Below are positions 1 to 5,512 of a stretch of 12,998 bases of DNA, piece by piece; position 1 is the stretch's first letter, and each line of letters starts with the position of its first letter. This DNA is from Candidatus Avimicrobium faecavium (GTDB taxonomy: Bacteria > Bacillota > Clostridia > Oscillospirales > Ruminococcaceae), in assembly GCA_904419105.1 (NCBI GenBank), contig CAJFQR010000036.1:1-12998 (forward strand), written 5' to 3'. Below the pieces are notes generated by a model that worked only from the letters and a program-made list of their open reading frames with translations, was not told the DNA's origin and did no database searches. Both the position numbers and the translations under genes were made by a program.

Positions 1-67
1 TTTCAGGGTTTCTTTACTCGTAAGTTCCTGTTCAATTTTCAAGGTTCTCTGCTGCCCCTCAGGACAG
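1..67 (-). other. Leader of a probable rRNA operon (start of transcript; rRNA gene lies beyond the left edge)
   Basis: Read on the minus strand, the transcript from the promoter at 75-103 runs off the left edge and contains AACCTTGAAAATTGAAC (about 30-46). This resembles the boxA-type antitermination element found in Firmicutes rRNA leaders just before 16S rRNA, where CTTTGAAAACTGAA-like strings are typical. Together with tandem consensus promoters this suggests an rRNA operon leader. A similar string also occurs in the 16S-23S spacer, so which rRNA gene follows cannot be told here. No mature rRNA sequence is inside the window. Confidence 0.6.
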
Positions 68-74
68 CTTATTT

Positions 75-103
75 ATTATACCGCAGGCAGTTCTGTTTGT
101 CAA
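75..103 (-). promoter_or_regulatory. Perfect consensus promoter (proximal, P2-like) for the leftward rRNA operon
   Basis: On the minus strand there is TTGACA (98-103), a 17-base spacer and TATAAT (75-80), a complete match to the sigma-A consensus. The start point should be near 67-69. The perfect match, the second promoter 89 bases upstream and the boxA-like leader downstream together indicate a stable-RNA promoter. Confidence 0.85.
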
Positions 104-163
104 GAGGTTTTTTACTCTTTTTTCAGCGGCCTGTAACCAGGCTGCACCGCCGTCGGTTCCACT

Positions 164-192
164 ATATTACCACAGTCCCCGACTGTTGTCAA
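164..192 (-). promoter_or_regulatory. Upstream (distal, P1-like) promoter of the leftward rRNA operon
   Basis: The minus strand shows TTGACA (187-192), a 17-base spacer and TAATAT (164-169). An alternative -10, TATAGT (161-166), would need a 20-base spacer. Its -35 lies exactly 89 bases upstream of the -35 of the second promoter. Bacillus rRNA operons are known to have tandem P1/P2 promoters about 90 bases apart, so the layout fits an rRNA operon. Confidence 0.6.
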
Positions 193-282
193 CCCCCTTC
201 GTCCTTCTTCCCGCCCAAGCCGGATCCGCTGAGTTCGACTGCCTCTCGTCGAAGGGGATTTTCCCTTTTTTCAAATTTCCTG

Positions 283-311
283 TTGACGAATCGCCCGGGA
301 TTTGCTATTAT
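283..311 (+). promoter_or_regulatory. Promoter of tRNA-Arg
   Basis: TTGACG (283-288), a 17-base spacer and TATTAT (306-311) give a near-consensus sigma-A promoter. Transcription would start around 318, leaving about 15 bases before the mature tRNA 5' end at 333. It fires away from the rRNA promoters, so this interval is a divergent stable-RNA control region. Confidence 0.8.
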
Positions 312-332
312 TATAGATGCACTTTGGTATGT

Positions 333-409
333 GCGCCCGTAGCTCAGCTGGATAGAGTGTCAGACTCCGACTCTGAAGGTCGTGCGTTCGAATCGCATCG
401 GGCGTACCA
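333..409 (+). tRNA. tRNA-Arg, anticodon CCG (reads CGG codons)
   Basis: The cloverleaf folds fully. The acceptor stem GCGCCCG/CGGGCGT (333-339 with 399-405) has one G-U pair at its end. The D-arm is GCTC/GAGT, the anticodon stem is TCAGA/TCTGA around the loop CTCCGAC, and the T-arm is GTGCG/CGCAT around TTCGAAT. The anticodon at 367-369 is CCG. A at position 20 of the D-loop and discriminator base A73 fit arginine identity. The 3' CCA is encoded (407-409). It is a single-gene transcript with its own promoter and terminator. Confidence 0.97.
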
Positions 410-416
410 GTTGCAA

Positions 417-448
417 CCCGGTCAGGCTTTCCTGACCGGGCTTTTTTT
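417..448 (+). terminator. Intrinsic terminator of tRNA-Arg
   Basis: A perfect 10-base stem, CCCGGTCAGG (417-426) with CCTGACCGGG (431-440), encloses a CTTT loop. It is followed by C and seven T (442-448), eight bases after the tRNA CCA end. Confidence 0.95.
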
Positions 449-575
449 ATTCCGTCGTTTTAGCAGAGAAAAGCTGTAAAATTTCGGCGCCTTTGTCCAT
501 AGAATCCCATCTGCCGAACCGGTATACTGATAATAAGAGGATACGCCCGCCACGCCAGACGAAAGGAGGAACTTT

Positions 576-1229
576 ATGAAGTACATCTGCCCCATTTGCG
601 GCTATGTCTACGATGAGGAAAAGGAGGGGCGCCCATTTGCCGAACTGCCGGAGGACTGGGTGTGCCCGGTGTGCACCGCGCCCAAGTCCCTGTTTGAGCC
701 CGCAGCCCCGGCGCCGGAGACCCCGGCTGCCAGTGCCTCTCCGGCAGCGGACCCGGACGGCGGAGAGCTCCGCCGGATCTCCCCCGGAGTGATTGCAGCA
801 ATCTGTTCCAACCTGGCTCGCGGCTGCGAAAAACAGTACAAGGCGCCGGAAGCGGCTCTCTACCAGGAATTGGCAGACTATTTCACCCGGCTGGCACCGC
901 CGGAACCGGAGGCCGGGCTCGACCTTCTGGAAGAACTGCTGGCGGAGGATCTGTCCGCCGGCTATCCGCCGCTCCGAACAGCCGCCGAAGCCGAAGCCGA
1001 CCGCGGCACACTGCGGGCGCTCACCTGGGGGCAGAAGGTCACCACCATGCTGCTCTCCCTGGTGCGGCAGTACCGGCAGCGCGGGGAAGCCATGCTGGAA
1101 AACACCCCGATCTGGGTCTGTACCATCTGCGGCTTTATCTATCTTGGGGAAAAGCCCCCGGCTGTCTGCCCGGTGTGCAAGGTGCCGGCTTGGAAATTTG
1201 AAGAAGTGAAAGGGAGGGCTGCCGGATGA
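576..1229 (+). CDS. Double-rubredoxin protein with central helical domain
   Basis: A 217-residue iron protein with two rubredoxin-type Fe(Cys)4 sites, probably a cytoplasmic electron carrier in oxygen or peroxide defence. The N-terminal domain has CPIC (C5, C8) and CPVC (C30, C33); its 21-residue gap is shorter than in classical rubredoxin. An Ala/Pro-rich linker (about 41-62) leads to a helical region (about 68-158). The C-terminal domain has CTIC (C162, C165) and CPVC (C178, C181), closely spaced as in the rubredoxin tail of rubrerythrins. The helical part before it is placed like the rubrerythrin four-helix bundle, but no ExxH diiron motif is visible, so it may be a degenerate relative; this is inference. 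The start is fixed by AAGGAGG (563-569) six bases ahead. The stop overlaps the next start (ATGA), so the two proteins are probably made together. Confidence 0.85.
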   Translation: MKYICPICGYVYDEEKEGRPFAELPEDWVCPVCTAPKSLFEPAAPAPETPAASASPAADPDGGELRRISPGVIAAICSNLARGCEKQYKAPEAALYQELADYFTRLAPPEPEAGLDLLEELLAEDLSAGYPPLRTAAEAEADRGTLRALTWGQKVTTMLLSLVRQYRQRGEAMLENTPIWVCTICGFIYLGEKPPAVCPVCKVPAWKFEEVKGRAAG

Positions 1230-1723
1230 AACTCTTTGCTGTGCGCAATCTGCGCCTCTGCACCAAGGACTGTCTGTGTCTGTATGTCTGCCCTACCGGG
1301 GCCAGTGACACGGAGGACAGCATCATCGATGTGAAAACCTGCATCGGCTGCGGCACCTGTGCAGCGGCCTGTCCCGGCGGCGCTATCTCGATGGTGCCTT
1401 ATGACTATCCGCCCCAGCAGAAAAAAGCCCGGGCGGTGCTGGACCACGCCGCCGTGCTCGCCGAAAGCAAGGCACGGCAGGAGGCGGCGGCCCGTTCCCT
1501 CGGAGCCTGTGCCGGTGCGGACGGTCTTGCCCGGCTCTGTGCCGCCGCCGAACGCAGCATCCGCCTGGTGGCCGAGGATTTGTCCCGGGAATCCGGCTAT
1601 ATGCTCCCTCAGAGCGCCGCTGCCCGGAACCTGCTGGAGGATCTCCTGGCTGACCCGCCGACGCCGGACTTCCCCGCACAAGCCGCCCGGGATCTGCTGG
1701 AGCGGATCCCCTCCAACGAATAA
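1226..1723 (+). CDS. 2[4Fe-4S] ferredoxin-like protein with helical C-terminal extension
   Basis: A 165-residue protein whose first 55 residues form a bacterial dicluster ferredoxin fold. Cluster II has the standard spacing C39-x2-C42-x2-C45-x3-C49-P. Cluster I is unusual: C12-x3-C16-x-C18-x3-C22-P, with the second cysteine shifted one place from the C-x2-C-x2-C-x3-C-P pattern although the overall span is kept. Residues 65-165 are Ala/Leu/Glu-rich and probably helical, with a GYMLPQS stretch near 127-133; ordinary ferredoxins lack this tail. The start overlaps the stop of the double-rubredoxin gene by four bases. A hairpin terminator follows nine bases after the stop, closing a two-gene operon. 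A role in passing electrons to or from the rubredoxin protein is inferred from this coupling. Confidence 0.85.
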   Translation: MKLFAVRNLRLCTKDCLCLYVCPTGASDTEDSIIDVKTCIGCGTCAAACPGGAISMVPYDYPPQQKKARAVLDHAAVLAESKARQEAAARSLGACAGADGLARLCAAAERSIRLVAEDLSRESGYMLPQSAAARNLLEDLLADPPTPDFPAQAARDLLERIPSNE

Positions 1724-1731
1724 GCTCACAC

Positions 1732-1758
1732 GCCGCCGGCTGTCCGGCGGCATTTTTT
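1732..1758 (+). terminator. Intrinsic terminator of the rubredoxin-ferredoxin operon
   Basis: An eight-base perfect stem, GCCGCCGG (1732-1739) with CCGGCGGC (1744-1751), encloses a CTGT loop and is followed by A and six T. Confidence 0.93.
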
Positions 1759-1822
1759 ATGAAACGGGGTCCGCAAACGATTTCGCTACAATTTCCCGGC
1801 AAAAATATTCACATTTTCACCG

Positions 1823-1828
1823 TATACT
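1823..1828 (+). promoter_or_regulatory. Possible -10 element for the small Gly/Pro/His-rich protein
   Basis: TATACT at 1823-1828 lies about 60 bases before the start codon at 1890 and downstream of the terminator at 1732-1758, so a promoter is expected here. No convincing -35 hexamer is present 16-18 bases upstream. The same GTATACT string occurs before the double-rubredoxin gene (522-528) and the ferritin gene (2174-2180). Confidence 0.35.
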
Positions 1829-1889
1829 ATGGGTATCAGAAGCGGATCTCTGTGTGTACCGGTCCGCTTGTATAAAGGAGGAATGTACA

Positions 1890-2108
1890 ATGCCCGGTCC
1901 CGGATTCGGCCCCGGAAGAGGGCCCGGCGGCCCCGGAGGGCCTCGCCGCGGAAGGCCCGGTTTCGGCCCGCACCACCATCATCACGGCCCGATGCCGCCT
2001 TTGCCGCCCCGGTTCGGCAGGCGGTTTTACGGGCCCCGTCGGGGCTGCCTGTGGACGCTGCTGCTGCCGACGGCTCTTGTAATCGCGCTGTTGGCGATGC
2101 TGCTGTGA
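1890..2108 (+). CDS. Small Gly/Pro/Arg/His-rich protein with C-terminal membrane anchor
   Basis: A 72-residue protein of unknown family. Residues 1-27 are almost entirely G, P, R and F. Five consecutive histidines follow at 28-32, then a Pro-rich stretch and a basic patch (RRFYGPRRG). The last 20 residues are hydrophobic and end at the stop, as in a tail-anchored protein. AGGAGG (1876-1881), eight bases ahead, selects this ATG. The ATG at 1883 in another frame would be only one base from the ribosome binding site, and the reading frame open further upstream crosses a terminator. It sits alone between a ferredoxin operon and a ferritin gene. The His run could bind metal ions, but that is speculation. 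The RBS, the hydrophobic end and the separate transcription unit support it as a real gene. Confidence 0.7.
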   Translation: MPGPGFGPGRGPGGPGGPRRGRPGFGPHHHHHGPMPPLPPRFGRRFYGPRRGCLWTLLLPTALVIALLAMLL

Positions 2109-2121
2109 GCACCCGCCGTAC

Positions 2122-2154
2122 TTTACCAGGGGGTAAACTGTGACCTCGTCACAG
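2122..2154 (+). promoter_or_regulatory. Two adjacent palindromes upstream of ferritin, candidate operator
   Basis: TTTACC-AGGG-GGTAAA (2122-2137) is followed immediately by CTGTGAC-CTC-GTCACAG (2138-2154); both have perfect arms. The second contains TGTGA-N5-TCACA, similar in form to Crp/Fnr-family sites but with a spacer one base shorter than the N6 of classic Crp sites. Neither matches the usual PerR or Fur box. They end 20 bases before the likely -10 at 2175, which suits binding of a regulator near the -35 region. There is no T-run, so these are unlikely to be terminators. Confidence 0.5.
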
Positions 2155-2174
2155 CATAAACGCCGCAAAATGAG

Positions 2175-2185
2175 TATACTATACT
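2175..2185 (+). promoter_or_regulatory. Probable -10 region of the ferritin gene
   Basis: Overlapping TATACT hexamers (2175-2180 and 2180-2185) stand about 70 bases before the ferritin start. No clear -35 hexamer is seen at 16-18 bases; the expected place is next to the palindrome at 2138-2154. This would fit a promoter that needs an activator, which is inference. Confidence 0.45.
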
Positions 2186-2251
2186 TACAGACACCGCTTC
2201 CGGCCGGACTCGACACCCGATACAACGATACAATAGAAAGGACCGATCGAT

Positions 2252-2761
2252 ATGATGAGCCATGAAGTCGCAAAACTGATAAACGAGCAGATCAACAAGG
2301 AGTTCTACTCCGCCTATCTCTATCTGGATATGGCCAACTTCTACAGTGAGCGGGACCTGGACGGCTTTGCCAACTACTTCCGCATCCAGGCGATGGAGGA
2401 GCGGGACCACGCAATGAAATTCCTGGACTATCTGGCCGAAAACAACGAGGCCATCTCCCTCGAGGCCATCGCCAAGCCGGAGGCCGACCGCTCCAGCCTG
2501 ATGGCCCCGCTGGTGCAGGCCCTCAAGCACGAGGAGTTTGTCACCGCCTCGATCCACAACATCTACTCCGCCGCCATCGAGGCCGCCGACTACCGCAGCC
2601 AGCGGTTCCTCGGCTGGTTCATCGACGAGCAGGGCGAAGAGGAGGCCAGCGCCCGGGCCCTCATCGCCAAGATGGAGCTCTTCGGCGACGAAAACGCCAA
2701 GGGCGGCCTCTACCTTCTCAATCAGGAGCTGGCTGCCCGCAGCTACTCTCCGGCGGAGTAA
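2252..2761 (+). CDS. ftnA: Ferritin (bacterial non-heme, FtnA type)
   Basis: A 169-residue ferritin subunit expected to form a 24-mer shell that oxidises Fe(II) and stores it as a ferric mineral in the cytoplasm. All ferroxidase ligands known from E. coli FtnA are present at the same numbering: E17, E50, H53, E94, Q127 and E130, with Y24 also conserved. There is no heme-binding bacterioferritin signature. Length is typical and the protein is complete. AAAGGA (2237-2242) is nine bases before the first of two adjacent ATG codons, so 2252 is preferred over 2255. It is a single-gene unit, with TATACT and palindromic sites upstream and a terminator 30 bases after the stop. Its position after two iron-protein genes suggests a shared iron/oxygen stress role. 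Confidence 0.96.
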   Translation: MMSHEVAKLINEQINKEFYSAYLYLDMANFYSERDLDGFANYFRIQAMEERDHAMKFLDYLAENNEAISLEAIAKPEADRSSLMAPLVQALKHEEFVTASIHNIYSAAIEAADYRSQRFLGWFIDEQGEEEASARALIAKMELFGDENAKGGLYLLNQELAARSYSPAE

Positions 2762-2790
2762 AGCTCTCCCCTCTTTCCTGTCACTACCGC

Positions 2791-2821
2791 AAAAAAGCCC
2801 CGCTCTGGCGGGGCTTTTTTT
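2791..2821 (+). terminator. Intrinsic terminator of ferritin
   Basis: Six A, then stem GCCCCGC (2797-2803) with GCGGGGC (2808-2814) around a TCTG loop, then seven T. The A-tract could also allow termination from the other side, but no minus-strand gene approaches it. Confidence 0.93.
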
Positions 2822-2892
2822 CTGCGGCGGCAAAGGGCGACAGCTTTTTTCTCTCCGGCGGTGTATGCTGGAAGGGCAAAGGAGGGATCCCT

Positions 2893-3456
2893 GTGAAACA
2901 CACCCAGCGGCTCAAGCTCCCGCTCCTCTTCGGCGCCGGTCTGCTCGCGGCGCTGGTGACGCTGCGCTTCTGGCAGAAGGTGACCGCCCCGGGCCTCTCC
3001 ATCCCGGCGCTGCAGGGCCTCGGGCTGGAGCTGGCGGTGCAGCTGCTGGCCATCGGCGGTGCCGCCAACCTGGCCGGGGCGCTGATCGCCCTCCGGGAAC
3101 AGGAGCGTGCAGCGGCGCTGCTGGCCTCGCTTGAGGCCTCCGACCGGGTATTCCGGCTGGCCGCCCGGGCCGCCGGGGCGATGGTCTTTTCGCTGCGGCG
3201 GGAAGGGCTCGTCTCCCCGCAGACCCGGGAGGAGCTCCAGGCCACCGATGCCGCCCTGCTGCCCGAGGGCTTCCGGGACTGGGTCGAGAGCGTTCCCTGC
3301 CCCGAGGGAGAGATCGTCAGCGCCCTCTTCCCCGCCCCGGACGGCGGCCCGGAGCTGGAGGCCTGCATCCTGGTACCGGAGGGGGCCCCGGAGGAGCGGG
3401 TCGGCTGCATCCTGCCCGCGCGCTCCCCCGCCGGCGCCGAGGAGCTGATGATCTGA
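2893..3456 (+). CDS. Unknown membrane protein with two N-terminal transmembrane segments
   Basis: A 187-residue protein I do not recognise. Residues 9-25 and 43-67 are hydrophobic and likely form a membrane hairpin. The rest (about 68-187) is an acidic, Ala/Glu-rich soluble domain with cysteines near 136, 158 and 172. It starts at GTG with AAAGGAGG (2878-2885) seven bases ahead; no in-frame ATG has a comparable ribosome binding site. It forms its own unit between the ferritin terminator and the bidirectional terminator at 3486-3514. A TATGCT at 2864-2869 could be a -10, but it lies only about 24 bases from the start and lacks a clear -35. Base composition resembles the neighbours. The gene call is sound; the function is unknown. 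Confidence 0.75.
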   Translation: MKHTQRLKLPLLFGAGLLAALVTLRFWQKVTAPGLSIPALQGLGLELAVQLLAIGGAANLAGALIALREQERAAALLASLEASDRVFRLAARAAGAMVFSLRREGLVSPQTREELQATDAALLPEGFRDWVESVPCPEGEIVSALFPAPDGGPELEACILVPEGAPEERVGCILPARSPAGAEELMI

Positions 3457-3485
3457 CTGTCCGGCAAGTGTCCCTGCCCCCCCAA

Positions 3486-3514
3486 AAAAAGACCGGCTCC
3501 TCGCCGGTCTTTTT
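3486..3514. terminator. Bidirectional intrinsic terminator between convergent genes
   Basis: AAAAAGACCGGC (3486-3497) pairs with GCCGGTCTTTTT (3503-3514) around TCCTC. It has a T-tail on both strands and lies between the stop of the plus-strand gene at 3456 and the stop of the minus-strand gene at 3525. Confidence 0.92.
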
Positions 3515-3524
3515 CTCTGCCCGC

Positions 3525-3767
3525 TTATGGATTGGGGCCTTGTTTTTCTTCCGCCTTCCAGGCGGCGTAGGTGGTCGCCAGCTGCCAGATGTCCACCACG
3601 GTGAACACCGCGATGAATAGGATCAGATCCGTCTGCAGCCCGGCCAGCCACCACCAGCCGGCGATCACCAGCACCCCGAGAAGCGTCATCCACACGGTGC
3701 GGATAAACTTGCGCCGGGGGCTGAGATTGTAATAAAAGGGCTGAAAGCCCTTGTCCTGTCCTGCCAT
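3525..3767 (-). CDS. Small two-transmembrane protein of unknown function
   Basis: An 80-residue protein with a short polar N-terminus, a basic patch (PRRKFIR, 17-23), a first membrane segment at about 24-44 with a WWW run, and a second at about 47-66. The end is charged (KAEEKQ). The positive patch before segment 1 suggests both ends face the cytoplasm. The frame is open to 3860, but the ATG at 3767 is chosen because a G-rich ribosome binding site (GGGGGAG) lies just ahead, and the longer form would include the terminator of the MATE gene. The protein converges on the 187-residue membrane protein and shares its terminator. I do not recognise the family. Confidence 0.7.
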   Translation of the reverse strand: MAGQDKGFQPFYYNLSPRRKFIRTVWMTLLGVLVIAGWWWLAGLQTDLILFIAVFTVVDIWQLATTYAAWKAEEKQGPNP

Positions 3768-3789
3768 GCTATCTCCCCCTTCTGTCCCC

Positions 3790-3818
3790 AGCATAGCACC
3801 TGCCGGCAGCAAAGTCCA
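3790..3818 (-). promoter_or_regulatory. Possible promoter of the 80-residue membrane protein
   Basis: On the minus strand TGGACT (3813-3818), a 17-base spacer and TATGCT (3790-3795), the latter preceded by TGC, look like an extended -10 promoter. Each hexamer matches consensus at only four of six bases. The position is right: after the MATE terminator and about 25 bases before the start codon. Confidence 0.4.
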
Positions 3819-3844
3819 TTGCACCCGGCTTAACTCTTTGTTAC

Positions 3845-3876
3845 AAAAAACGCCCGGCACAGCGCCCGGGCGTTTT
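3845..3876 (-). terminator. Intrinsic terminator of the MATE transporter gene
   Basis: CGCCCGG (3851-3857) pairs with CCGGGCG (3866-3872) around an eight-base loop. It is flanked by A6 (3845-3850), which gives the T-tail on the minus strand, and by T4 on the other side. It begins 18 bases after the MATE stop codon. Confidence 0.9.
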
Positions 3877-3894
3877 GTCTCGATGGAGGGGAGC

Positions 3895-5304
3895 TCAGTC
3901 CCCGGCAGAGACAGCGCGTCCCTTTTTCACCTCCGGAGCATAGCCCATGATGGAGATGCGCCGGCGCAGCCAGCCGCCGTGCAGATAGTAGATGGTGTAC
4001 AGCACTGAGGTGGCAGCCCAGCTGATCGGGAAGATGAGCACCACCATATCGTAGCTTGGGAACAGCGGGTGGACGAACGCAATCCACAGGATCCGCAGGA
4101 AGCAGATGCCGCTTGCCGAAATGGCCATCGGCAGGAAGGAGTCGCCGGTGCCGCGGATGGCGCCGGAGAGCACCTCAACACAGATATAGGTGAAGTAGAA
4201 GGGAATGGTCAGGTGTACCGTGCGCAGCGCAATGTCCAGCACCTCCTGGGAGGTGGTGAACCAGCCCAACAGCGTCGAGCCGAAGGCTAGGATCACCCCG
4301 CTGCAGGCCAGAGCGATGGCCAGCCCCATACCCAGCCCGACGCGCACGCTCCCCCGGACCCGGTCGTACTTCTGCGCGCCGAAGTTCTGCCCGACAAAGG
4401 TGGTCACCGAGATGCCCAGTGCGCCCATAATCATCCAGAACAGGCCGTCAATCTTGCCGTAGGCGGTCCAGGCAGCCACTGCATTGGTGCCGAAGGAGTT
4501 GATCACCGCCTGGATGATAATGTTGGCTATGGTGTACATATTGCTCTGCAGCGCCGCCGGCACACCCACCCGCAGCACCCGCCGGGTGGCAAAGGGGGTG
4601 AAGCGGATCTCCTGCGGATGGACGCTCACCACGGTGGTGGAGCGCAGCAGGAGCAGCATCGTCAGCACGCAGGAGACAATCTGGGAGATCACCGTAGCGG
4701 TGGCCACCCCCATCACCCCCCAGCCAAACCCAACCACAAACAGCAGATCGAGAACGATGTTGGTCAGGCAGGCGATGATGAGGAAGTACAGCGGCCGCTT
4801 GGTGTCGCCGATGGCCCGCAGAATACCCGAGCCGATGTTGTAGAGGAAGGAGGGCACCATGCCGATGGCGTAAATGTGCAGATACAGCGCCGAATCGGGC
4901 ACCACGTTGGCAGGGGTATCCATTGCCACCAGCGCCGGTACCGCCCCGACAAAGGTAATCACCATCGAGATCAGTCCGCCGACCACGCCGATGGCGATGG
5001 AGGAGTGCACCGCCTTGCGCACCCCGTCAAAGTCCCGGGCGCCGTAGCACTGGGCGATGATAACGGTGGTGCCCGAGGCGATGCCCACAAACAGATTGAC
5101 AAACAGGCTGATCAGCGTACTGGTGGAGCCGCCCACCGCCGCCAGGGCGATGGTTCCTACAAAGTTGCCGACGACGACGGCGTCCGCCGTGTTGTACAGC
5201 TGCTGGAAAAAAGTCCCCAGCAGGATCGGGAAGAAGAAGGCCAGCAGCGCCCCGACAATGCTCCCTTCGGTGATCTGGTTCTCGGCAGAAACGGACTTGC
5301 TCAT
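3895..5304 (-). CDS. MATE-family multidrug efflux transporter
   Basis: A 469-residue inner-membrane transporter of the MATE (multi-antimicrobial extrusion) family, which exports drugs or metabolites by Na+ or H+ antiport. The N-terminal helix region FFPILLGTFFQQLYNTADAV (25-44) is characteristic of this family in Clostridia. The hydrophobic profile fits 12 membrane segments in two repeats, the second beginning near residue 240-260, and the length is normal. The substrate cannot be read from sequence. The ATG at 5304 is the only possible start, since an in-frame stop lies just upstream; its AAAAGGAG (5319-5326) is 14 bases away, longer than ideal. It is a single gene with its own promoter (5419-5447), leader hairpin (5365-5410) and terminator (3845-3876), so expression may be controlled by early termination. 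Confidence 0.95.
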   Translation of the reverse strand: MSKSVSAENQITEGSIVGALLAFFFPILLGTFFQQLYNTADAVVVGNFVGTIALAAVGGSTSTLISLFVNLFVGIASGTTVIIAQCYGARDFDGVRKAVHSSIAIGVVGGLISMVITFVGAVPALVAMDTPANVVPDSALYLHIYAIGMVPSFLYNIGSGILRAIGDTKRPLYFLIIACLTNIVLDLLFVVGFGWGVMGVATATVISQIVSCVLTMLLLLRSTTVVSVHPQEIRFTPFATRRVLRVGVPAALQSNMYTIANIIIQAVINSFGTNAVAAWTAYGKIDGLFWMIMGALGISVTTFVGQNFGAQKYDRVRGSVRVGLGMGLAIALACSGVILAFGSTLLGWFTTSQEVLDIALRTVHLTIPFYFTYICVEVLSGAIRGTGDSFLPMAISASGICFLRILWIAFVHPLFPSYDMVVLIFPISWAATSVLYTIYYLHGGWLRRRISIMGYAPEVKKGRAVSAGD

Positions 5305-5344
5305 ACCGGTCTCAAACGCTCCTTTTCATTCATCAAACGGTCAT

Positions 5345-5362
5345 CCGCCGCAGCTCCGGCGG
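5345..5362 (-). promoter_or_regulatory. GC hairpin in the MATE leader between terminator-like stem and ribosome binding site
   Basis: CCGCCG (5345-5350) pairs with CGGCGG (5357-5362) around a six-base loop. On the MATE transcript it follows the U-run of the 5365-5410 hairpin and ends about 18 bases before the AAAAGGAG ribosome binding site, so it may influence translation start. No partner sequence for a mutually exclusive fold was identified with confidence. Confidence 0.4.
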
Positions 5363-5364
5363 CG

Positions 5365-5410
5365 AAAAAAAGGCCCTTGCCCCTCCGGCGCCGGAGGGAG
5401 TCAGGCTTTC
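5365..5410 (-). terminator. Terminator-like hairpin inside the MATE leader (candidate attenuator)
   Basis: On the minus strand GAAAGCC (5404-5410) can pair with GGCCTTT (5369-5375, one bulged base), and CTCCC/GGGAG within the perfect palindrome CCCTCCGGCGCCGGAGGG (5381-5398) forms the upper stem. Seven T follow (5365-5371). It lies downstream of the MATE promoter and upstream of the MATE start, so it could stop most transcripts unless relieved. It is not an obvious match to a riboswitch class I know. Confidence 0.55.
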
Positions 5411-5418
5411 TCACCCCT

Positions 5419-5447
5419 GTTATATCAGGTTCCGCCGGGAATTGCAA
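5419..5447 (-). promoter_or_regulatory. Promoter of the MATE transporter gene
   Basis: On the minus strand TTGCAA (5442-5447), a 17-base spacer and TATAAC (5419-5424) give a good sigma-A match. The start point is near 5412, leaving a leader of about 108 bases before the ATG at 5304. Confidence 0.65.
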
Positions 5448-5512
5448 TGCCTTTTCGGCAGAACGGCACAGATTCGTGACAACGCCCAAAATCCACCGTC
5501 TGCCCGAGCCTC

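Noticed and set aside
234..271. Inverted repeat TTCGAC-N8-GTCGAA and a weak AAGGG/CCCTT stem with T-run before the tRNA promoter
   Set aside because: No plus-strand gene upstream needs a terminator, and the stem is short; probably chance or a minor upstream element.
1359..1889. In-frame upstream extension of the small His-rich protein
   Set aside because: It lies antiphase inside the ferredoxin gene and crosses the terminator at 1732-1758; the AGGAGG at 1876-1881 fixes the start at 1890.
2109..2251. Search for PerR or Fur boxes in front of ferritin
   Set aside because: No sequence close to the usual AT-rich inverted repeats was found; only the two GC-containing palindromes are present.
5301..5333. 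Ten-codon frame (MNEKERLRPV) overlapping the MATE start by ATGA
   Set aside because: Tempting as a leader peptide, but no ribosome binding site precedes its ATG, and the AAAAGGAG lies inside it and serves MATE.
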